NCBI GenBank assembly: GCA_021200075.1 | Contig: JAJQGZ010000007.1 | Span: 1 to 12,415 of the forward strand | From: Clostridiales bacterium | Lineage (GTDB): Bacteria; Bacillota; Clostridia; Oscillospirales; Acutalibacteraceae | DNA length: 12,415 bases | Reading direction: 5' to 3' | Shown: piece after piece, positions 8,525 to 12,415 of the stretch | How the letters are laid out: the number at the start of each line of letters is the position of its first letter | Numbering within the stretch: the stretch's first letter is position 1 | Position numbers and translations under genes: made by a program | Notes under the pieces: model-generated | The model's input: only the letters and a program-made list of their open reading frames with translations | Told to the model about the DNA's origin: nothing | The model's database searches: none

Positions 8525-8554
8525 ATTGTAACATAATCATAACACTTATGTCAA
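8525..8554 (-). promoter_or_regulatory. Promoter of the GH51 operon
   Basis: On the minus strand TTGACA (8554-8549) lies 18 bases from TACAAT (8530-8525), placing the transcript start near 8518 and leaving a leader of about 50 bases. The rest of the 8475-8678 gap is AT-rich with no gene; a poor tRNA promoter candidate (TTGCAA 8632-8637, TTTAAT 8655-8660) lies at its right end. No catabolite-control site was recognised. Confidence 0.75.
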
Positions 8555-8678
8555 AAGAATATAAATTTTTCAGTATATTGCATAAAGAATTTGAAAAAAA
8601 TATAAAAAATTCAATTTACGATAATTTATACTTGCAAAATGAAAAGATTTGTGCTTTAATATTATAGTTATGATTAAT

Positions 8679-8755
8679 CGAGGTGTGGCTCAGCTTGGTA
8701 GAGCGCCACGTTCGGGACGTGGAAGTCGCAGGTTCAAATCCTGTCACCTCGACCA
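8679..8755 (+). tRNA. tRNA-Pro (anticodon CGG)
   Basis: A complete cloverleaf: acceptor CGAGGTG/CACCTCG (8679-8685, 8745-8751), D arm GCTC/GAGC, anticodon arm CCACG/CGTGG with loop TTCGGGA (anticodon CGG at 8713-8715, reading CCG), T arm GCAGG/CCTGT with loop TTCAAAT, discriminator A and encoded CCA (8753-8755). Confidence 0.97.
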
Positions 8756-8758
8756 CTA

Positions 8759-8834
8759 CGGGGTGTAGCGCAGCTGGTAGCGCACCAGACTGGGGGTCTG
8801 GGGGCCGCAAGTTCAAGTCTTGTCACTCCGACCA
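8759..8834 (+). tRNA. tRNA-Pro (anticodon GGG)
   Basis: A second cloverleaf 3 bases after the first: acceptor CGGGGTG/CACTCCG with one G-T pair, D arm GCGC/GCGC, anticodon arm CCAGA/TCTGG with loop CTGGGGG (anticodon GGG at 8792-8794, reading CCC), T arm GCAAG/CTTGT with loop TTCAAGT, encoded CCA at 8832-8834. The two genes surely share one transcript. Confidence 0.97.
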
Positions 8835-8836
8835 AA

Positions 8837-8867
8837 AAGAGCGGCTTTTTAACCGCTCTTAATTTTT
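8837..8867 (+). terminator. Terminator of the tRNA pair
   Basis: AAGAGCGG (8837-8844) pairs with CCGCTCTT (8853-8860), followed by AATTTTT. It ends the tRNA transcript. Confidence 0.85.
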
Positions 8868-8944
8868 GTCAAAACGCTCAAAAAGCCTTTATTTTCGGGG
8901 GTTTCGGGACTTTGTGAAAAATTCTTGAAATGGGTTAAAAAGGG

Positions 8945-9037
8945 TTGCGTTACTTTCTCGTTACTTTCTCATTACTTTCAGCAAAACGCCGTAAAAACGG
9001 GGCTTGAATGAGCCAAAACATTGTTGCGTTACTTTCT
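8945..9037. repeat. Direct repeats next to the tRNA genes (possible integrase arm sites)
   Basis: TTGCGTTACTTTCT occurs at 8945-8958 and again at 9024-9037. Directly after the first copy the 11-base unit GTTACTTTCTC is repeated in tandem (8949-8959, 8960-8970, then a degraded ATTACTTTC at 8971). Short direct repeats beside a tRNA 3' end are what tyrosine integrases use as arm-type sites in attL/attR. No integrase gene or second copy of the tRNA 3' end is in the window, so an attachment site is a hypothesis. The 8868-9057 gap holds no gene. Confidence 0.45.
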
Positions 9038-9057
9038 TTTTTGTTTTTTCATAATCA

Positions 9058-9399
9058 TCAATAAACATAACTTAATATATTCCTATTTCCTATAAATTTT
9101 GCGGATATTTTTAATTCACCGTCATAATATCGCATAGCGATTTCCCTTGCACCTTCGATATAGCCGTAAACATAGACCGCTTTCAGTGCTTTTCTTTTTC
9201 CTATATGTTCCATTGCATTCTCATTTTTATATAAATTTAAGGCGTTGTTATAACATTCTGCTATGTTACCAGCAAGCGAATGATTATATCCTTTATACTC
9301 GGTTTTCTCGATTATTTTTGCTCTTTCTATAGCTTCGTTAGGACAGCAAAGACCGTAAGTTATTTTAAATACACAATTTTCGGGCTTTATTTTTTTCAT
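9058..9399 (-). CDS. 113-aa hypothetical protein
   Basis: Not recognised. The start is ATG 9399 (MKKIKPENC) rather than TTG 9417, because AAAGGTGGTGAT, a near-perfect anti-16S match, lies immediately before it. The protein is mixed alpha with a two-cysteine CCPNEA segment (~20-25), a NIAECYNNALNLYKNE helix (~46-61) and Tyr-rich YVYGYIEGAREIAMRYY (~76-92); it has no signal or membrane segment. Its start lies 14 bases after the stop of the coiled-coil gene upstream, so the two form an operon. Its size, neighbours and position next to a tRNA locus suggest mobile-element cargo. Confidence 0.7.
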   Translation of the reverse strand: MKKIKPENCVFKITYGLCCPNEAIERAKIIEKTEYKGYNHSLAGNIAECYNNALNLYKNENAMEHIGKRKALKAVYVYGYIEGAREIAMRYYDGELKISAKFIGNRNILSYVY

Positions 9400-9413
9400 A
9401 TTATCACCACCTT

Positions 9414-9702
9414 TCAAGATATGTACAATCTCTTGTACTCGGTTTCTTTTGTGTATTTGTTGTACAATCCGCTGTAAGCTGATTTAAAGGCTTTTGTGTC
9501 AAAACGTGTAGTTTTTAACGGTTTTATACAAAACTTTAAAAATACCTGCTTGTACGGCGTCAGAGTGGCTTTTTTCCATTTCAAGCTTAATCTCATCCTC
9601 AATAGAAGTTATCTCAGCTTTCAATTCGTCTTGCATTGCTTTAAGCTCTTTAAGCTCTTGCACTTTTGCTTGTAAATCTTTCACAGTATTTACACTTTTC
9701 AA
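9414..9702 (-). pseudogene. Phage-type coiled-coil protein, one frameshift
   Basis: About 95 residues once joined. The N-terminal two thirds is a charged coiled coil (KDLQAKVQELKELKAMQ, then EITSIEDEIKLEMEKS). The C-terminal part reads FKVLYKTVKTTRFDTKAFKS, then GLYNKYTKE and a basic end, a pattern seen in small phage and integrative-element proteins of Firmicutes (RFD-x-KAFK...LY-x-Y). The two parts are in different frames, overlapping at 9499-9602; removing one T from the run 9512-9516 joins them, so a base-calling error is likely. The start is uncertain: only TTG 9702 is in frame and no good ribosome site precedes it. A promoter is visible at 9837-9864. Confidence 0.6.
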
Positions 9703-9793
9703 ATATATTAAAGGTTCATAAGGCAGTTAAATGATTTTCTTGACTGTTGCTCACATTCGGTTACGCTCACAAGTATCTCACTTTAACGCTTAT

Positions 9794-9811
9794 AGTGCAT
9801 TGTCTTGCACT
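9794..9811. repeat. AGTGCA/TGCACT inverted repeat
   Basis: AGTGCA (9794-9799) and TGCACT (9806-9811) are perfect inverted arms with a 6-base spacer. The site lies downstream of the minus-strand promoter at 9837-9864 and shares the TTGCA core with the palindromes to its right, so it may be a diverged operator of the same regulator. Confidence 0.4.
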
Positions 9812-9836
9812 GCTCTTTTGTTTACCTTGTACTTGT

Positions 9837-9864
9837 ATTATAGCACATTGCACAATGTTGTTCA
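9837..9864 (-). promoter_or_regulatory. Minus-strand promoter with operator in the spacer
   Basis: On the minus strand TGAACA (9864-9859) lies 16 bases from TATAAT (9842-9837), which carries the extended -10 bases TGC. The palindrome CATTGCACAATG (9846-9857) fills the spacer, so a protein bound there would exclude polymerase. It would transcribe the genes at 9702 and 9399. Confidence 0.6.
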
Positions 9865-9935
9865 GTATACGAAATGCACAAACATTACACAATGATTTTA
9901 TTTATCTTTGTTCGCTTTGCACATTGCACAATGAT
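9843..9935. repeat. Three copies of the palindrome CATTGCACAATG
   Basis: Copies: CATTGCACAATG at 9846-9857, CATTACACAATG at 9883-9894, CATTGCACAATG at 9922-9933; spacing 37 and 39 bases. The outer two are part of an identical 15-mer, GCACATTGCACAATG (9843-9857, 9919-9933). Each is CATTG and CAATG around a 2-base centre. The outer copies overlap the two divergent promoters and the middle one lies between them, as expected for operators of one regulator controlling both directions. The ribbon-helix-helix protein at 10032 is the obvious candidate. Apart from these elements the gap 9703-10031 holds no gene. Confidence 0.65.
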
Positions 9936-9965
9936 TGATGTTATGCTATAATGTTATGCTATAAT
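9924..9965 (+). promoter_or_regulatory. Tandem extended -10 promoters of the RHH operon
   Basis: A 13-base unit, ATGTTATGCTATA, is perfectly duplicated (9938-9950, 9951-9963). Each copy creates an extended -10, TGCTATAAT, with TATAAT at 9947-9952 and 9960-9965. For the first, a weak -35 (TTGCAC, 9924-9929, 17-base spacing) sits inside the operator palindrome. The duplication gives two start sites 13 bases apart, of which only the first overlaps the operator closely. Confidence 0.65.
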
Positions 9966-10031
9966 ATAAGTATAGTGAAAAAGTGTTTATGTTTATAACT
10001 TCGTTCCAGAGAATTAAAAGGCGGTGACAGT

Positions 10032-10223
10032 ATGAGCGAAAAGGCAAACGGCTTTAACAAAATAGCATATAACAATCAATACAACGCTAAAAATTATGAG
10101 AGAATATCATTTTTTGTTGAAAAAGGCAAAAAAGAAAAAACAAAAGCTCACGCCGATAATAAGGGCGTGAGTATGAACGGTTATATTAATGATGCAGTTG
10201 ATGAAGCTATGAATAATGATTGA
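10032..10223 (+). CDS. Ribbon-helix-helix small DNA-binding protein (antitoxin-like)
   Basis: A 63-residue protein starting at ATG 10032 behind AAAAGGCGGTGACAG. After a variable head, residues ~22-62 fit the ribbon-helix-helix fold: strand YERISFFVEKG, helix KKEKTKAHADNKG, and second helix SMNGYINDAVDEAMNN. Proteins of this pattern (…IKAHA…G.S.NGFIN.AI.E.M) are common in Firmicute mobile elements and act as dimeric repressors or antitoxins. It is the first gene of an operon with DUF4160, DUF2442 and a 44-residue protein, 11 bases before the next start. The palindromes at 9846-9933 are the likely binding sites (inferred), making the operon self-regulated. Confidence 0.8.
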   Translation: MSEKANGFNKIAYNNQYNAKNYERISFFVEKGKKEKTKAHADNKGVSMNGYINDAVDEAMNND

Positions 10224-10234
10224 GAGATAATTAT

Positions 10235-10501
10235 ATGCCTGAATTATGCAGATTTTACAATATCGTTATAAAAATGATATTTAGTGATAATGACAAGCAC
10301 CACAAACCGCATTTTCACGCTTATTATGCCGAATATGAAGCCTCGATAGGTATTGACGGCGAATTATTAGCAGGTAGTTTACCGCTTAAACAGCTACGGA
10401 TTGTTCAAGCGTGGGCGGCAATACACGAAAACGAACTATACAAAGCGTGGAATAATGCAGTACGGAATATTCCGATTGATAAAATAGAGCCTTTGAGATA
10501 G
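10235..10501 (+). CDS. DUF4160 family protein
   Basis: An 88-residue protein beginning MPELCRFYNIVIKMIFSD at ATG 10235; a TTG at 10220 overlaps the previous stop and is less likely. It shows the DUF4160 hallmarks: short strands, then H-x-x-PHFHAYYAEYEA (His-rich, ~24-37), IGIDGELLAGSLP (~40-52) and a C-terminal helix QLRIVQAWAAIHENELYKAW (~55-74). DUF4160 proteins are usually encoded directly before a DUF2442 gene, as here, and the pair has been proposed as a toxin-antitoxin-like unit; the biochemical activity is not established. The PHFHAYYAE segment is the best candidate for a functional site. The ribosome site is weak (GAGAG), so coupling to the gene upstream is likely. Confidence 0.85.
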   Translation: MPELCRFYNIVIKMIFSDNDKHHKPHFHAYYAEYEASIGIDGELLAGSLPLKQLRIVQAWAAIHENELYKAWNNAVRNIPIDKIEPLR

Positions 10502-10512
10502 GAGTGAATGCA

Positions 10513-10794
10513 ATGTATGTTAAAAACGGTATAGCCTATGCAGGGGAACAAAAGCAGTTATTAAAAGTCAGCGGTGTACGACCTCTTGACAATTACAAGC
10601 TGTGGGTACGCTTTAACAATGATGAAGCAAAAGTATTTGATTTTAGTACACTGCTTGAAGCTCCAGCCTTTGCACCGTTAAAAGATAAAGAGTTGTTTAA
10701 TTCTGTTTACATTGATTACGGTGTTACGGTATGGGATAACGGCAATATTGACATTGCTCCCGAATATCTTTACGAAAACGGTGAAGCAATTTAA
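10513..10794 (+). CDS. DUF2442 family protein
   Basis: A 93-residue protein starting MYVKNGIAYAGEQ at ATG 10513; GGAG (10501-10504), overlapping the previous stop, is the ribosome site, which argues against the GTG at 10504. The conserved DUF2442 region is complete: VSGVRPLDNYKLWVRFNN (~20-37), KVFDFSTLLE (~42-51), FAPLKDKELFNSVYIDYG (~55-72), VTVWDNGNIDIAPEYLYENG (~73-92). In DUF4160/DUF2442 pairs this small beta-rich protein is thought to be the DNA-binding or neutralising partner. It is translationally coupled to the DUF4160 gene, which implies fixed stoichiometry. Confidence 0.88.
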   Translation: MYVKNGIAYAGEQKQLLKVSGVRPLDNYKLWVRFNNDEAKVFDFSTLLEAPAFAPLKDKELFNSVYIDYGVTVWDNGNIDIAPEYLYENGEAI

Positions 10795-10824
10795 CGATAT
10801 ATTCAACGATTAAGAGGTAGTTAT

Positions 10825-10959
10825 ATGAGCGATAATGATAATGAATATTGCATACAGCTTTTAGAAAATTATAACAACAGTACAGATAAAAGCGAATTTA
10901 TACCGCTTGACGATGCTGCTAAAATGTGTGGGGTTGATATAAATGCAATACAAGATTGA
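10825..10959 (+). CDS. 44-aa small acidic protein, last gene of the DUF4160/DUF2442 operon
   Basis: ATG 10825 follows an AAGAGGTAG ribosome site, 30 bases after the DUF2442 stop, and the frame ends TGA 10957-10959, 13 bases before a terminator. The protein starts MSDNDNEYCIQLLENYN and ends with FIPLDDAAKMCGVDINAI, an HTH-like helical segment of the kind found at the C-terminus of small antitoxin or relB-like proteins. No family is claimed. Its good ribosome site and position before the operon terminator make it a real gene; it is too short for normal calling. Confidence 0.65.
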   Translation: MSDNDNEYCIQLLENYNNSTDKSEFIPLDDAAKMCGVDINAIQD

Positions 10960-10971
10960 GTTCAAAAGATA

Positions 10972-11001
10972 GGAGCGGAAGCTGTACCGCTCCAATTTTT
11001 T
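10972..11001 (+). terminator. Terminator of the RHH/DUF4160/DUF2442 operon
   Basis: GGAGCGG (10972-10978) pairs with CCGCTCC (10987-10993), 8-base loop, followed by AATTTTTT. A G-run of 8 follows at 11004-11011. Confidence 0.85.
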
Positions 11002-11014
11002 GTGGGGGGGGCAA

Positions 11015-11105
11015 ATTATAGACAGTTGTCTACTTTTGTTACAGCTCATTGAAGCCTTTGACTGTACTCTTTTTTTGTATTATAGCAATTATGGGCATTT
11101 GTCTA
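11015..11105 (-). promoter_or_regulatory. Orphan minus-strand promoter with TAGACA palindrome
   Basis: On the minus strand TAGACA (11105-11100) lies 15 bases from an extended -10 TGCTATAAT (TATAAT at 11084-11079). About 50 bases further, the palindrome TAGACAACTGTCTA (11032-11019) runs into a second TATAAT (11020-11015). Nothing clearly coding lies downstream before the operon on the opposite strand, so the promoter either makes a short RNA antisense to the end of that operon or is left over from a gene that has been lost. Confidence 0.4.
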
Positions 11106-11111
11106 TTAATG

Positions 11112-11814
11112 CTACCCTCGGTTAAATTTCTCAACAGTAAGCTTAACGCTTGAAGCTTGACGCTCTAAGTATGAAGTTAATCCTATATGCTTGTATGCTT
11201 CAGCTTCAAACAAAGAGCTGTATTTTTTCTTATAACAGGCTTTCGGTGTAACTTGTTTAATGCGTTCCGCCTTAATTTCGTCCTTGCTACGCTATCAAGA
11301 TTGAGGTGTTTCGCCGTTTCGTCTTGGGGCTTATTGAGATAAAATTCATCTATTATACGGGTTCTTTCTTTCTCGTTCAGAGTATTCAAGGCTTGTTTTA
11401 AGTCTTTACTCATTGTGGAATATTCAATATTATTAAAAGCTATTTCTGCCGTTTCATCAGGGATAGTATCAAGCAGCGTTAAATCCTCAGCCCCTTTATC
11501 TCACTTTCAAGGCTTTCAACGGTGACTTTCTGCTTGAATATTCTGTTTACGGTATTTCGTATCGGATAGTGTAGGTAAGTACTGAACTTGTACAGTTTTT
11601 CAGGGTCATAGTATTCAATCGCTTGAATGAAGCTGAAATAACACTCTTGCAGAATATCGTCAACGGTCAAACCGTTAGGTTACAGCTCGTTATAATGCGG
11701 CGTTAGAAACTGTTTTGCAAGCATATATACCAGCTTATAGGTATTCTGCCATAGTTCAGGGATAAACTCATTATGCCCTTGTTTAATTTTTACCACCAGC
11801 TCCTCGTTATTCAA
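11112..11814 (-). pseudogene. Phage/ICE-type sigma-70 factor, broken by one stop and two frameshifts
   Basis: Reassembled, about 234 residues of a small sigma-70-family factor, which would redirect RNA polymerase to element promoters. Region 2 is clear: TVDDILQECYFSFIQAIEYY then DPEKLYKFSTYLHYPIRNTV. Region 4 follows with LNEKERTRIIDEFY and QDETAKHLNL, and a tail ending LTVEKFNRG at TAG 11114-11112. Three lesions: an in-frame TAA at 11682-11680 (NEL*PNGLTV), a missing base in the CCCCTTT run at 11491-11497, and a missing base in T6 at 11223-11228. The start would be TTG 11814 with GGGAG upstream; the opening reads NNEELVVKIKQGHNEFIPEL. The two frameshifts may be sequencing errors, but the stop is in no homopolymer and could be real. 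Confidence 0.75.
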
Positions 11815-11929
11815 CTCTTTTTACACTCCCTACATTGACAAAAACACAAAATTATATTACTATATTTGTGGGTTAATTGTTCTTATAGGGTTGAACATTT
11901 ATTGCAGAGAGTCCTCGGTTAATTACTTA

Positions 11930-12112
11930 TTAAACGGGGGCTTTCTTTTTTTGTGAAAATTTACGCTGCTTTTTACCTTTTTCCACTGTGTCAAGGTATC
12001 CCATTGCATAAGTACATTCAAAAGAGGGTATAACTATTTCTTTTAAGTCAGTAATAACTCTATCCGTTAAATCATCATAGCTTGTAATATATGACAAATC
12101 ATAATAAATCAT
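11930..12112 (-). CDS. 60-aa hypothetical protein upstream of the sigma factor
   Basis: ATG 12112 follows AAAGGCGGTGAAAAA, the same ribosome site type as the genes at 9399 and 10032, which suggests common origin. The protein has an N-terminal DLSYITSYDDLTDRVITDLK helix pair, IPSFECTYAMGYLD, and a very basic end (KKQRKFSQKKK), so it may contact nucleic acid. No family is recognised. It lies on the same strand, 115 bases upstream of the sigma-like gene, and is probably part of the same unit. The A-run in its basic tail makes the exact C-terminus uncertain. Confidence 0.6.
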   Translation of the reverse strand: MIYYDLSYITSYDDLTDRVITDLKEIVIPSFECTYAMGYLDTVEKGKKQRKFSQKKKAPV

Positions 12113-12415
12113 TTTTTCACCGCCTTTCTGTTGCTTCTGTGTTATATTTCGCCCTGTTTAGGAAGCGTAAAAAAGAGTTGACTAATGAGTGAACGTCATA
12201 TTTAAAATATTTTTCTTTAACCGTTTAAATATAGACTTTTCTTATTTATTAATTCTGTAATTATTTGATTATTTTGTAAGAAAAAGTCACATTTTAGCTA
12301 CTGCCGTAACGAAACGCTTTTTAAAAAGTTTTTAATCCGAAAAAATTTCGGGCGTTCGTAGGAGCTGTAAAAAAACAGCAAAGCAAAAACCGGGATTCAC
12401 AGAAAAAGTGAGTCC
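12113..12415. other. AT-rich gene-free stretch with a chain of hairpins at the window end
   Basis: No credible gene is visible in these 303 bases. Three inverted repeats follow one another at the right end: CCGAAA/TTTCGG (12337-12351), GCTGT/ACAGC (12364-12379) and GGATTCAC/GTGAGTCC (12393-12415, one G-T pair), the last cut by the window edge. A loose promoter-like TTGACT sits at 12178-12183. On the minus strand an open frame from the edge runs 27 codons to a stop, too short to judge. Confidence 0.4.

Noticed and set aside
8616..8816. 66-residue minus-strand frame over the tRNA genes
   Set aside because: It is the antisense reading of two tRNA genes, a well-known source of spurious proteins (VTGFEPATSTS type).
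9843..9935. Repeats resembling a mini CRISPR array
   Set aside because: Units are 12-15 bp palindromes overlapping promoters and spacers are not array-like; no cas gene nearby.
9747..9938. 63-residue Cys/Leu-rich plus-strand frame
   Set aside because: It lies over the operators and divergent promoters; its apparent repeats come from the palindromes, and it has no ribosome site.
10861..11049. 62-residue minus-strand frame below the orphan promoter
   Set aside because: It is antisense to the operon terminator and the 44-aa gene, and its composition is that of a shadow; an AAAGG precedes its ATG, so it is not fully excluded.
11116..11922. CCTCGGTTAA repeated on both sides of the sigma gene
   Set aside because: Ten-base repeats are expected by chance many times in a window this long; one copy is within the coding end of the sigma gene.
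1..12415. GGACTC at the left end and GAGTCC at the right end as terminal inverted repeats
   Set aside because: Only 6 bases match, and the right copy is already explained as part of a local hairpin.

Overview
The window looks like chromosomal DNA of a gut Firmicute of the Ruminococcus / [Eubacterium] siraeum type (Oscillospiraceae). Supporting signs are the moderate-to-low GC, strong AGGAGG-like ribosome sites, TTGACA/TATAAT promoters, a secreted leucine-rich-repeat (BspA-like) protein, an arylsulfate sulfotransferase-like lipoprotein, a membrane-anchored GH51 arabinofuranosidase and a Cys/Gly-rich small membrane protein with a sporulation-like promoter. The genus is an inference from gene content, not a match.

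Layout. 1-115: tail of an upstream gene and its terminator. 219-347: a 42-residue Cys/Gly-rich membrane protein. 456-2103 (-): arylsulfate sulfotransferase lipoprotein, frameshifted. 2308-2556 (-): small XRE repressor, divergent from 2697-4126 (+), a secreted LRR_5/Fn3 protein whose C-terminus is spread over several frames. 4189-8465 (-): a three-gene operon of GH51 arabinofuranosidase, D-2-hydroxyacid dehydrogenase and secreted endonuclease/exonuclease/phosphatase-family (EEP) hydrolase, with one promoter at 8525-8554 and a bidirectional terminator at 4141-4176. 8679-8834 (+): two tandem proline tRNAs (CGG, GGG) with a terminator.

Beyond the tRNAs (8868 to the end) the content changes to short mobile-element-type genes: direct repeats of the kind found beside integration sites, two small genes on the minus strand (one a coiled-coil phage-type protein), a divergent control region with three copies of a palindrome, a plus-strand operon of a ribbon-helix-helix protein, DUF4160, DUF2442 and a 44-residue protein, and then on the minus strand a broken phage/ICE-type sigma-70 factor and a 60-residue protein. 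No integrase, relaxase or transposase is visible, so this is either the edge of an integrative element or a decayed remnant at a tRNA locus.

A cross-cutting observation is that at least eleven single-base length errors, all but one in simple homopolymer runs (the other in a mixed C4T3 run), break otherwise well-conserved genes (sulfotransferase 1, LRR protein 4, EEP 1, dehydrogenase 2, phage-type protein 1, sigma factor 2). The protein sequence on both sides of each is intact. The likeliest cause is homopolymer miscalling in the source assembly, so most 'pseudogenes' here are probably real, intact genes. The exception is an in-frame stop codon in the sigma factor that no homopolymer explains. 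The most system-like part is the 9837-10959 cassette, in which a small DNA-binding protein, a DUF4160/DUF2442 pair and repeated operators appear to form one self-regulated module.
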